A stretch of DNA of 64,000 nt from the NCBI RefSeq assembly GCF_000166295.1, contig NC_017506.1:1054001-1118000 (forward strand), given 5' to 3'. This stretch comes from Marinobacter adhaerens HP15. GTDB taxonomy: Bacteria > Pseudomonadota > Gammaproteobacteria > Pseudomonadales > Oleiphilaceae. Under the pieces are notes generated by a model. It was not told where the DNA came from and searched no databases. It saw nothing but the letters and a program-made list of their open reading frames with translations. Below, in pieces: positions 18,406-29,297 of the stretch. Both the position numbers and the translations under genes were made by a program. Every line of letters begins with the position of its first letter. The first letter of the stretch is position 1.

Positions 18406-20813
18406 TTGAAGTCACTGCCTCTGCACCAGCTTTACAAAGCCTGTGTTCTGAAAGATCTGCCGTTCAAAACCACCAAGCAACTGGAGCCCCTGGCTGAAAT
18501 CGTTGGCCAGAACCGTGCCCAGGAGGCTGTGCGTTTTGCTCTGGCAATGCCCCATGGCGGTTACAACGTCTATGCCGTTGGTCGTAATGGCCTGGGTAAG
18601 CGCACCATGATGCTGCGTTACCTCGAGCATCATGTGGATACGGATCAGCAGAGCCATGACTGGTGCTACGTGGCCAACTTCGAGGAGCCGCGCATTCCGA
18701 AGCTGTTGCAGCTCCCGGCCGGGAAGGGTACCCAGCTCAAACAGGATATGGAAAAGCTGATGAGTCGCCTGGTCAAGGTTATTCCCCAGACCTTTGACAG
18801 CGACAGCTTTCTTGAGCGCTCGGAACAGTTGAAAACGAATACGGCAAAAAGCAGGAAGACGAGCTGGAGAAGGTGGCGGCCCAGGCCAAGCGCAAAAAAG
18901 TCAGCCTCACTGTGACAACCCCGGGCGGTTATCGGTTGGTGGCCATGAATGGCGACGAACCCCACACTGCCGAATCTTTCCAGGCTCTGACCGATGAGCA
19001 GCGCGACAAGTTCGAGGATGCCATCAACAAGCTTGAGAAAAAGCTCCGGCAGGCGCTTCGCAAACTGGCGGACTGGGAGCAGGAATACGCTGATAAACAG
19101 CAAGCCCTGAACCAGGAGACCCTCGAGAGTATCTCAGGCCATCAGATCGATGAGCTGATCGAGAAATACAAGGATCTGCCGGACGTGGTCGCCTTCTTTG
19201 AAGCGGTTCGGGCGGACCTGGTTGAAAATCTCGAGATTTTCCTCGACGACAACGAGGAACAGGCAGCGATTGCGTATGCGTCCCTCGACAAGAAGATGCC
19301 CCGCCGTTACCTCGTCAATGTTCTGGTGCATCAGAAAACCAACGAAGTGCCAATGGTGGTGGAGGATAACCCCACTTACCACAACCTGTTCGGTTACGTT
19401 GAGAACGTCACCTACAAGGGCACCGTGTTCACGGATTTCTCCCTGATTCGCCCTGGCAGCCTGCACAGGGCCAACGGTGGCTATCTGTTGATGGACGCCA
19501 TCAAGGTTCTGGAGCAACCGTTCGTATGGGATGGCCTCAAGCGTGCGCTGCGTTCGAAGTCCATACAGATAAATTCCCTGGAACGGGAACTGACGCTGTC
19601 CGGAACCATCTCAATTGAACCGGAATCGGTGCCCCTGGACGTCAAGATTGTTCTTTTCGGCGACCGTGAAACCTGGATGTTGCTGCAGGAATACGATTCT
19701 GAATTCGCCGAGCTGTTTCGAGTCACGGCGGATTTCGAGAACGAAATGTACCGTTCCGATGACAGTCAGCTGCTATATGCCAAGTTCATCGCCAGCCTGG
19801 TGAGCGAGAAGAAGCTACTGCACTGTTCGAACAAGGCGGTTGCCCGGGTGATTGAACACAGTGCCCGTATGGCCGAGCATCAGGATCGACTGTCCCTGCA
19901 CGCGGCCGATATTGCCAACCTGCTGCGGGAATCCGATTTCTGGGCCCGTCAGGCCGGTGCCAAGCTGATCCAGGACCTGCACGTTGAGCGAGCGCTGGAA
20001 AGCGCGAAATACCGCAGCAGCCGGATACGGGATCAGTTCTATGATTCCATCCGTGACGGCACAACGCTCGTAACTACAAGTGGCACGTGTGTTGGCCAGG
20101 TTAATGCACTCTCGGTGCTGTCCACGGGAGGATTTGAATTCGGTCTTTCCAACCGTGTCACCGCTACCTGCTATTATGGAGATGGCGCGGTCATGGATAT
20201 TGAGCGAGATGTAAAGCTTGGTGGCAATCTGCACTCCAAGGGCGTGATGATCCTGAGCTCCTGGCTAGCCTCCCATTTTGCGGTCAACGATCCGATGCAC
20301 CTGTCGGCCAGTCTGACCTTCGAGCAGAACTACGGTGAAGTGGACGGAGACAGTGCTTCTCTGGCAGAGCTGTGCGCGCTGATTTCGTCCCTTTCCGGTA
20401 TACCGGTTCGGCAGGATCTTGCGATTACGGGGTCGGTCAACCAGTTTGGTGAGGTTCAGCCCATCGGCGGTGTCAATGAAAAAGTGGAAGGCTTTTTTAC
20501 CACCTGCCAGCTCAAAGGTGGGCTTTCAGGCAGCCAGGGTGTCATCGTGCCATCCACCAATGTGCAGAACCTGATGCTTGACAGCGAAGTGGTGCAGGCA
20601 GTGCGCGGGGGGCAGTTTGCGGTTTACGCGGTCGCCCGTGTTGAAGAGGCCATAACGCTGCTGCTTGGAAAGCCTGCGGGCAAGGCTGATGACAAAGGCA
20701 GGTACCCGAAGCAGAGCGTTTTTGGCATTATCCAGCAACGGCTAGAAAAAATGCGGGAACACGAGCGTCAGGAACATGCCCGTGACGACCATAAAGACCC
20801 GTCAATTCACTGA
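18406..20813 (+). pseudogene. LonB-type ATP-dependent protease, interrupted by one frameshift
   Basis: Two reading frames together make one protein of about 802 aa. The first runs from a TTG start at 18406 (ACAGGA upstream) and holds IVGQNRAQEAVRFAL and the Walker A-like GRNGLGKRTMM. Its sense ends near 18831. The second frame continues with EYGKKQEDELEK, the middle domain, and the Lon_C protease domain with the Ser in GDSASLAELCAL and the Lys in GGVNEKVEGF. Adding one G beside 18831 (TTG GAA AAC GAA TAC) restores a continuous frame. Either the gene is inactivated or the base is a sequencing/assembly error; intact sense downstream favours error or a recent mutation. Confidence 0.82.
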
Positions 20814-20852
20814 CCGGCGATCATAAGAAAACGGACAGGAGAGAACACACCC

Positions 20853-21479
20853 ATGACTGATATCCAGCAAACCGTGTACGTTGTTGAGGACGATGAAGCA
20901 GTCCGCGATTCCCTGGAGCTGCTGCTGAAATCCGACGGCAAGCCGGTAAAGACCTATGAGAGTGCAACCGCTTTCCTGAAGGACTACTCCGACAAGATGG
21001 CAGGCTGCATTGTGCTGGATATTCGCATGCCGGGCATGGACGGTATGGAGCTCCAGAAAAAGCTCAATGAAAAACACTCTATATTGCCGATTATCTTTGT
21101 GACGGGTCACGGTGACGTCCCCATGGCCGTCGACGCCATGAAAGAGGGCGCTGTGGACTTCATCCAGAAGCCCTACCGTGAGGAGGCACTGCTGGAGAAA
21201 ATTGAGGCAGCCCTCAAACAGGATCTTGAGCAGCGCAAGTCTCTGGACGAGAAGCAGGAGATCATTCGCCGCATCAAGAGCCTGACCCCCCGGGAACACG
21301 AGATCATGGACCGTATGATTGCCGGTCAGGCCAACAAGGTGATTGCCATTGAGCTGGAAATCAGCCAGCGCACGGTCGAGATCCACCGTTCCCGCGTTAT
21401 GCACAAGATGGGAACCCATTCCCTGGCACATCTCGTTCGTATGGTCCTGTCCGTAAAGGACCTTATCGACGCAGGGTGA
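20853..21479 (+). CDS. FixJ-type response regulator
   Basis: The 208-aa protein has a receiver domain with VVEDDEAVRDS, phospho-Asp in IVLDIRMPGMDG, FVTGHGDVP and FIQKPY. A LuxR-type HTH follows (LTPREHEIMDRMIAGQANK, then ISQRTVEIHRSRVMHKMG). Residues 110-130 form a charged linker. It precedes the kinase gene by 45 bp and probably forms a two-component system with it. Its ribosome site is ACAGGAGAG. It is similar in class to the regulator at 2421-3077. Confidence 0.9.
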   Translation: MTDIQQTVYVVEDDEAVRDSLELLLKSDGKPVKTYESATAFLKDYSDKMAGCIVLDIRMPGMDGMELQKKLNEKHSILPIIFVTGHGDVPMAVDAMKEGAVDFIQKPYREEALLEKIEAALKQDLEQRKSLDEKQEIIRRIKSLTPREHEIMDRMIAGQANKVIAIELEISQRTVEIHRSRVMHKMGTHSLAHLVRMVLSVKDLIDAG

Positions 21480-21524
21480 TCCCGGCGGCATCATACGGTT
21501 ACTTTTCTAACCGGCCCGACATTT

Positions 21525-23102
21525 ATGACTGAAGCTGTCAGCGAGAACTCGGAGGTGACGGTTCTGCTCGTGGATGACAATCCGCAGAACCTCAAAGTCC
21601 TCTATGAGACCCTGAAGGATAAAGGTTACCGGCTACTGATTGCCAACGAGGGCGAAAAGGCCCTCGACCTTGCCCACCGCCATCAGCCCGAAGTGATTCT
21701 CCTCGATATCATGATGCCGGAGATGGACGGTTATGAAGTCTGCGAGCGCCTCAAGGCCGCCCCGCAGACGGCCGACTGTGCCGTCGTCTTTCTGTCTGCG
21801 CTGGACGACCTGCAGGCAAAGGTGAAGGGCTTTTCACTCGGCGGTGCCGACTACATCTCCAAGCCGTTCCAGTCCCAGGAAGTGATCGCTCGCGTGAAAA
21901 CCCACGCCAGCGTTATTCGTCTTGAAAGAGAGTTGCAGGCCCGCAACCGGGAGCTGCAAAGTGACCAGGCCCGGATTCTGAACTCCATCAGCGAAGGCAT
22001 CTACGGCCTCGATGAGAACGGCATTATTGAATTTGCCAATCCGGCGGCGGCATCAATTGTTGGCTGCCCGGTGGAAGAGTTGATAGGTCGTGATTTCTTC
22101 GAAACCCACTTCGCGACTGCCGGTGACAATCCGGACGGACTGCCGGTGAAGGCGACCTGTCAGCAGGGTGTGGCCGAGAACCAGCGGGATATCCGAATGC
22201 TGAGGGCCGACGGAACCGGCTTTCCGGCGGAGTACCGCTCAACCCCGAAACTGGACTCTGACGAGCTCCACGGTGCCGTTGTTGTATTCCGGGATATCAC
22301 CGCCGAACTGAACAATGAAAAGGCGCTGGAGGATGCCCGGCAACTGGTTCAGGAACAGCGCGACCAGCTTGCCCATACCTCGCGCCTGACCACCATGGGT
22401 GAAATGGCCGCCGGCGTTGCCCATGAGGTGAACCAGCCGCTGACCGCCATCACCAATTATGCCCGGGTCGCCAAGCGGATGATGGCAAAGGAAAGCCCTG
22501 ACATGGGGCTGCTCCAGGAGACCCTCGACAAGATCGAGGCACAGTCCCATCGCGCCAGCGAAATCATCCGACGCATTCGTCGATTCATGAAAAAACCGGC
22601 GACGGGCAAGGAAGTACTGTCGGTGCCTGCGTTGCTGGAAGACACCCGGCAGTTTGCCGAGGTGGATATGCGTAATAACAAGGGCGCTATTGAGCTGTCC
22701 GTGCCTGAGGACATGCCTGAGGTTCTGGCCGATCCGGTTCAGGTACAGCAGGTCGCCCTGAATCTGATTCGCAACGCTCTGGAAGCGACCAGCAGTATTG
22801 ATTCCAGCGCGCCGGTAGAAGTGAGTGCCAGTGCGCAGGGTGGCACCTGTGTTCGAATCCAGGTGCGGGATCACGGCATCGGCCTCTCGGAAGATGCCGA
22901 AGAGAAACTGTTCCTGCCGTTCTTCACGACCAAGGATGAAGGGATGGGTATTGGCCTTTCAACCTGCCGTTCCCTCATCCAGGCGCAGGGTGGCGACATC
23001 GGTTTCGAGCGGCCGGAAGGCGGTGGTGCCTGTTTCTATTTCACGTTGCCCGTTGCCGGCGCCCAGGGTTCCCCCTGCGCACCGGATGGCAAGCCTGCCT
23101 AA
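21525..23102 (+). CDS. Hybrid-type sensor kinase: REC-PAS-HisKA-HATPase
   Basis: The 525-aa protein starts with a receiver domain (1-125; LLVDDNPQNLKVL, Asp in ILLDIMMPEMDGYE, SKPF). A PAS domain (about 145-265; ILNSISEGIYGLDENGIIEF), HisKA (His in AAGVAHEVNQPLTAITNYAR) and HATPase (LNLIRNALEA, DHGIGLS, GMGIGLS) follow. It has no membrane segment. An N-terminal receiver suggests input from another kinase or modulation by phosphorylation. The FixJ-type regulator directly upstream is the likely output partner; the signal is unknown. Confidence 0.87.
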   Translation: MTEAVSENSEVTVLLVDDNPQNLKVLYETLKDKGYRLLIANEGEKALDLAHRHQPEVILLDIMMPEMDGYEVCERLKAAPQTADCAVVFLSALDDLQAKVKGFSLGGADYISKPFQSQEVIARVKTHASVIRLERELQARNRELQSDQARILNSISEGIYGLDENGIIEFANPAAASIVGCPVEELIGRDFFETHFATAGDNPDGLPVKATCQQGVAENQRDIRMLRADGTGFPAEYRSTPKLDSDELHGAVVVFRDITAELNNEKALEDARQLVQEQRDQLAHTSRLTTMGEMAAGVAHEVNQPLTAITNYARVAKRMMAKESPDMGLLQETLDKIEAQSHRASEIIRRIRRFMKKPATGKEVLSVPALLEDTRQFAEVDMRNNKGAIELSVPEDMPEVLADPVQVQQVALNLIRNALEATSSIDSSAPVEVSASAQGGTCVRIQVRDHGIGLSEDAEEKLFLPFFTTKDEGMGIGLSTCRSLIQAQGGDIGFERPEGGGACFYFTLPVAGAQGSPCAPDGKPA

Positions 23103-23973
23103 AGCCAGTCGACGCTCCCGGTCAGATGGGGCGCGTCGCCTTTGGCATTCAGCACCTGGTAGTCCCACCCCGTTTCTCCGGTTTTCCAGTTCAGCTGGGC
23201 TGTACCGGGCAGAAACAGCGGTTTCTTGAACTGGCAGCTGATGCTGAGGGCACTGGCTTGCCAGCCTTCCTGTTGTTCCAGTAGCGCCAGTGCGTGGGCT
23301 TTGGTCCACATACCGTGGGCGATTGCCCGTGGAAAGCCGAACGCTTTGGCGCTCAGGGCATGCATGTGGATCGGGTTGCTGTCGCCGGATACCCGGGCGT
23401 ATTGCCGGCCAATCGATTCGGGCACCTTGAAATTTTCGGTGTTCGGATAACGTTCCAGCTCTGGCGGTGTTTTTTGCCGGACGACTTGCTCTCGCCATCC
23501 GGTTGTCGGAACAACGTCGTGCTCGCTTCTTCCCAGACCAGTTTGCCAGCCGAGCGAGCCTCGGTGATGAGATCAAACTCCACGCCCCGGTCACTTTTTA
23601 CGGTATTCCCCAGTCGTACAGATAAATCCAGGTTCTCCCCGGTGCCGATCGGCCGGTGCTGGGTAATGGTGTTTCGCAGGTGCACCAGGCCCAGCAGCGG
23701 CAGGGGAAAGGCCTTCTCGGTGAGCAGTTTCAGGTGCAGTGGAAAAGCCAGCACATGGGGCCAGGTAACGGGCAGATGACTAACTGCCGCGAAGCCACAG
23801 ACCTGCTGGTAGCGCTTGAGGTTCTTGCCGGCAGTACTGACGCCAAGCAGGCTGGCAGACAACTTCGGGATGCTGACGTCACCGCCGGTTTGCTTTTGTT
23901 TCGGCAGCAGTGTTCTGCCATACATGGGCAATAAGGCGGGTGGTGTCGTGTGGTAAACGAGGGTCTCTGGCAT
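23099..23973 (-). pseudogene. MaoC-like acyl dehydratase, frameshifted in an A-run
   Basis: The N-terminal part (from ATG 23973, MPETLVYHTTPPALL) and the C-terminal part lie in different frames. On the coding strand the break is at GGC-A6-CACC (T6 at 23470-23475 on the + strand). One more A gives GKKTPPELERYPNTENF and a continuous protein of about 291 aa. The C-terminal hot-dog domain has the hydratase motif YARVSGDSNPIH and AIAHGMWTKA, typical of MaoC/(R)-specific enoyl-CoA hydratases or HTD2-like enzymes acting on acyl-CoA or acyl-ACP. The neat repair suggests slippage in a homopolymer, in the cell or in sequencing. The stop overlaps the kinase gene end by 4 bp. Confidence 0.82.
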
Positions 23974-24258
23974 GGATGTTCTCCTTTATAGCCTCGACCG
24001 GAAATGCCGGCGCTGCCTGAGTAAAAGCGTAGTAGCAGAGGATATGCTTTTTTTTACATTTTGGTACAACTCGGCGTTCGTGGCCTGATATGCTCTAATA
24101 TAAGACGATTGTCTAACAGGGTGCCTTTTCTGGGCCCTCTGGATCTGACAAACCTCTGGAGTGTGGCAAACCCTGCCAGATCAGGCATTGACCTGGCGAG
24201 CCCCGGCGACTGTCCGGCCGGCCAAAGTAGAAGTCAACAAATAAGAAAACGGGATCTT

Positions 24259-25290
24259 ATGCAGGAACTTCGTGACGCGGGAGTGATGTTGCGCCTGATT
24301 TATGAGGCGATGAAAAAGAAGGGAATCGATACCAATGCGATTTTCAGCCGTCTGGGTGTGGATGAAAATTACGTTTATACCGAACAGCTTCGAACTCCCC
24401 ACAGTGCACAGATGTACTTCTGGCAGGCTGTTGAGGATGTTTCCGGCGATCCGGATGTTGGCCTGCATCTGGGACAGTTGCTGCCAGCGTATAAGGGGCA
24501 GGTGCTGGAATACCTCTTTCTGAGCAGCCCAACCTTCGGCGAGGGCCTGCGTCGGGCCCAGAACTATCAGCGTCTGCTGAGTGATGCTGCCAACACCGAT
24601 TTCTTCATTGAGGGCGACGATGCCTGCATGGTTCTGGATGCAGCGTCTGATGATGTACGTCGTTTACGGCATTTCAATGAATGTTTCGTGCTGGGACTGA
24701 TTACCTTTTTCCGCTCCATCACCGATGGCAACTTTTACCCGTCACGCATCGAGTTCGAGCATGAGCGTGCCGAGGGCCAGGATCATGTTCGCGAGGTGCT
24801 GGGGTGCGACGTCACCTTCGGTGCGCCGGAAAACCGGCTGTATTTCCCGGCCAAGCTGCTTTCCCATGCTTCGCCGCATGCCGAGCCGGAGCTGCTGGAT
24901 CTGCACGAGCGGTTTGCCAGCGAACAGGTTGCCCGGTTGGAGAAGAAAGACATCGTTGGTCAGGTGGAGCGGATTGTCGCAGAGCTCCTCGATAGTGGAG
25001 AGGTCACCCTCGATGCCGTGGCCGAGCGGCTCGGCATCAAGCCGAGGACCCTGCGTACCCGGTTGACAGAGGCCGAGACCAGTTTCAATCAGGTGCTCGC
25101 GGACTTTCGCTATCGCCTGGCCCGCCAGTTGCTGGCAACCACCGATGAATCTATTGATGAGATTGTCTATCTGACCGGCTTTTCGGAGCCCAGCACTTTT
25201 TATCGCGCATTCAAGCGCTGGTCCGGAATGACACCTATCGAATACCGCAAAACCGCCCAGGGCAAGGACGCCATGGTCGATGCCATGTAA
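24259..25290 (+). CDS. AraC-family transcriptional regulator
   Basis: The 343-aa protein has an N-terminal ligand-binding-like region of the Arabinose_bd type (PF12625 style; PAYKGQVLEYLFLSSPTFGE) and a C-terminal AraC double HTH with AVAERLGIKPRTLRTRL and IVYLTGFSEPSTFYRAFKRW. The start MQELRDAGVMLRL at 24259 was preferred to in-frame codons upstream that lie in the promoter region. It is divergent from the MaoC-like gene, so regulation of acyl metabolism is a reasonable guess. A 12-bp hairpin follows. Confidence 0.85.
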   Translation: MQELRDAGVMLRLIYEAMKKKGIDTNAIFSRLGVDENYVYTEQLRTPHSAQMYFWQAVEDVSGDPDVGLHLGQLLPAYKGQVLEYLFLSSPTFGEGLRRAQNYQRLLSDAANTDFFIEGDDACMVLDAASDDVRRLRHFNECFVLGLITFFRSITDGNFYPSRIEFEHERAEGQDHVREVLGCDVTFGAPENRLYFPAKLLSHASPHAEPELLDLHERFASEQVARLEKKDIVGQVERIVAELLDSGEVTLDAVAERLGIKPRTLRTRLTEAETSFNQVLADFRYRLARQLLATTDESIDEIVYLTGFSEPSTFYRAFKRWSGMTPIEYRKTAQGKDAMVDAM

Positions 25291-25293
25291 CAG

Positions 25294-25328
25294 AACGCTT
25301 TTTCTGAAAATATTTAAGAAAAAGCGTT
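25294..25328. terminator. Symmetric hairpin after the AraC-type gene, abutting the tRNA-Asp promoter
   Basis: AACGCTTTTTCT at 25294-25305 pairs perfectly with AGAAAAAGCGTT at 25317-25328 across an 11-nt A+T loop. It begins 4 bp behind the AraC stop codon and its last two bases are the first bases of the tRNA promoter -35 box. The stem has internal T and A runs, so it can act as a terminator and may also influence the promoter. Confidence 0.6.
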
Positions 25329-25354
25329 GACATAACAGGGCGCCTCTTTATAAT
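25327..25354 (+). promoter_or_regulatory. Near-consensus sigma-70 promoter of tRNA-Asp
   Basis: Consensus TTGACA (25327-25332) and TATAAT (25349-25354) are separated by 16 bp. They are followed by GCGCCC, a GC-rich discriminator typical of stable-RNA promoters under stringent control. It lies about 75 bp upstream of the mature tRNA. Confidence 0.88.
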
Positions 25355-25428
25355 GCGCCCTCGTTGTCACGGAGCAATCACACCCTTGATTGCCAAGCCT
25401 TTTCGAGGCGAGCTGTGATGACCCGCAC

Positions 25429-25505
25429 GGAGCGGTAGTTCAGTTGGTTAGAATACCGGCCTGTCACGCCGGGGGTCGCGGGTTCGAGTCCCGTCCGCTC
25501 CGCCA
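25429..25505 (+). tRNA. tRNA-Asp (anticodon GTC)
   Basis: The 77-nt cloverleaf has acceptor arms GGAGCGG and CCGCTCC, anticodon loop CTGTCAC (GTC at 25463-25465), T-loop GGTTCGAGTCC and an encoded CCA end. It has its own strong promoter. T-rich sequence after the CCA may help termination. Confidence 0.97.
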
Positions 25506-25644
25506 TTTTTTCCCCTCGTTTTACCTTTCACGTTAATCCGACTTCTCCAGTTGCATTACATTCAACGCCAAGCTTCATTGTCATCGTTCTGTCATTGAGA
25601 ACTTCTAGGCTATTTCTGAAAATTCAGGAATCAGGAAGGCTGTG

Positions 25645-25731
25645 ATGCGGGATTACGAAGAAGAGTTGATTGAAAACCAGTTCGAAGAATATGAAGACGA
25701 TGATGGCTGGGACGACGCCATGGAGTTATAG
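25645..25731 (+). CDS. Possible 28-aa acidic microprotein
   Basis: This is an ATG frame with ribosome site AGGAAGG about 8 nt upstream, encoding MRDYEEELIENQFEEYEDDD and ending GWDDAMEL. More than half of the residues are Asp or Glu, and it has one Lys/Arg. It ends 25 bp before the convergent AraC-type gene. No family is recognised; the good ribosome site and biased composition are the only support, and it could be chance. Confidence 0.35.
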   Translation: MRDYEEELIENQFEEYEDDDGWDDAMEL

Positions 25732-25756
25732 GCAAGGGATGAAACCATCACCGATG

Positions 25757-26806
25757 TCACCCATGCCTGATCTGCTTTCGGTGCTCCCCGGGGCTCAGGT
25801 TGAACCAGCGCCGGTAGGCCTTGTGGAAGGCCGCAGGATTGGCAAAACCCAGAAGCCAGGCAATCTCCGCCAGTGATGTCTCTGTCTCCCGAATATAATC
25901 CCGCGCCAACTGTTTTCGCGTTTCATCCACCAGTTCCCTGAATCCGGTTCCCTCGGCGGCCAGTTGTCTCTGGAGCGTCCATGGCGCAATCCCCAGTTTA
26001 ACTGCAATGGTTTCCAGGCTGGGTGTCTCGCCCCGAAACAGGGGTGTGAGAAGGTTTTTTACGCGGTCGCCTGTGGTCCACCCCCGTCGTATCTGCTGCA
26101 GTTCCCGTTCGCAGAGATCCGAAAGCTTTTCATGCATGGCGGGCTGAGCCTGCTGGCTGGCGCTTTCCCAAATGTCCTGACGAACGGTAAGGCTGTTGTT
26201 CGAAGCTCCAAATTGCACGGGGCAGCGGAACCAGCTCTCGAACAAATCATCCTGGCCGATTGATCGGTATTCGATAGTGACCTTCTCCAGAACGTCATAA
26301 CGGCCCGTAACGGTCCTGAGAAACTGGGTCCACGCGGCAAGAACAGAATCCACCACGAAGTAGTTGAAGCCGTTATAGGGACGAATCGAGTAGAACTTTG
26401 CTTGCCGGGTTTCCGGTTGGACCGTTGGAACGCCACGGCTATTGCGGCTGGTTAGCAGAGCGTATCGAATCAGCGTGGCGAGTGCCGCGCCAGCGGTGCC
26501 GGCGGTTTCTCCGGCCAGCCCTGCAATACCTGCGTCGACAGGGCGTGATAGCGCACCCATCCTCAGCCCGAGAGCCGGGTTGCCGGTCTCGTTGATCGCG
26601 GCATGCCCCAGACGCATAAACCGCGGGATGCTGATGCGCGCTTCCGGTGATGTCAGGGTCTGATGGTTAAGCTGGAAACGGGATGCCAGTTCTGCGCTGC
26701 TGGCGCCTTCGGCTTCGGCGGCCCGCAAAAGAGCCGACACATAGAGAACACTGATGTCCCCGAGTGAGTTTCGGTTTTTTGACGGGCTGGAGAGGTGGGC
26801 GTTCAT
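25757..26806 (-). CDS. AraC-family transcriptional regulator
   Basis: The 349-aa protein has an Arabinose_bd-type N-terminal region (SIPRFMRLGHAAINETGNPALG) in about residues 60-85 and a C-terminal AraC HTH pair (TIAVKLGIAPWTLQRQLA, IAWLLGFANPAAFHKAYRRW). It is divergent from fadH, with about 150 bp between them, so fadH is its most likely target. It is a distant paralogue of the regulator at 24259-25290. Confidence 0.85.
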   Translation of the reverse strand: MNAHLSSPSKNRNSLGDISVLYVSALLRAAEAEGASSAELASRFQLNHQTLTSPEARISIPRFMRLGHAAINETGNPALGLRMGALSRPVDAGIAGLAGETAGTAGAALATLIRYALLTSRNSRGVPTVQPETRQAKFYSIRPYNGFNYFVVDSVLAAWTQFLRTVTGRYDVLEKVTIEYRSIGQDDLFESWFRCPVQFGASNNSLTVRQDIWESASQQAQPAMHEKLSDLCERELQQIRRGWTTGDRVKNLLTPLFRGETPSLETIAVKLGIAPWTLQRQLAAEGTGFRELVDETRKQLARDYIRETETSLAEIAWLLGFANPAAFHKAYRRWFNLSPGEHRKQIRHG

Positions 26807-26891
26807 TGAAGCCTTTGTCTGACATGTTATGCAAGGATAATAAAATGTTATCCCTGGATATTGTCGATGGCAAGATGCGCGGGTAGTTTAA

Positions 26892-29030
<2,139 letters not shown>

Positions 29031-29047
29031 GCGCAAACGCGATCACA

Positions 29048-29081
29048 AATCGTTGCACTTTTTCCCTGTGCAGAAACGATT
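29048..29081 (+). terminator. Possible weak terminator hairpin after fadH
   Basis: AATCGTTGCAC at 29048-29058 pairs with GTGC plus AACGATT on the right, with a 3-nt bulge. T residues are in the loop rather than after the stem. It starts 17 bp behind the fadH stop. The rest of 29082-29297 holds no gene that I can support and probably contains the next promoter. Confidence 0.35.
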
Positions 29082-29297
29082 GTCTGGCTAGACTAATAGC
29101 TTTGAGTCTGTCAGCTTGCGTCTTCGCCCCGGCTCCGGGAGGCTGGGGTTGAAGAGGCCGGCACCACGATCGGATGGAACATCTCTCAGTGTTCTGTCGT
29201 GTGGTGTCGAGTCGTTGAACTTTGGAGAACGTGCAATGGTGTCTGCCGACCAGGCAACCGATGGTTATTCGGCGGTATTTTTGTGGAAGGAAGCCAG

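Noticed and set aside
18832..18855. Programmed -1 frameshift in the LonB-type gene
   Set aside because: The A-rich stretches here do not form a proper X-XXY-YYZ heptamer in the zero frame, and shifting at the later A5 run would lose conserved-looking residues. A one-base deletion explains the data better.
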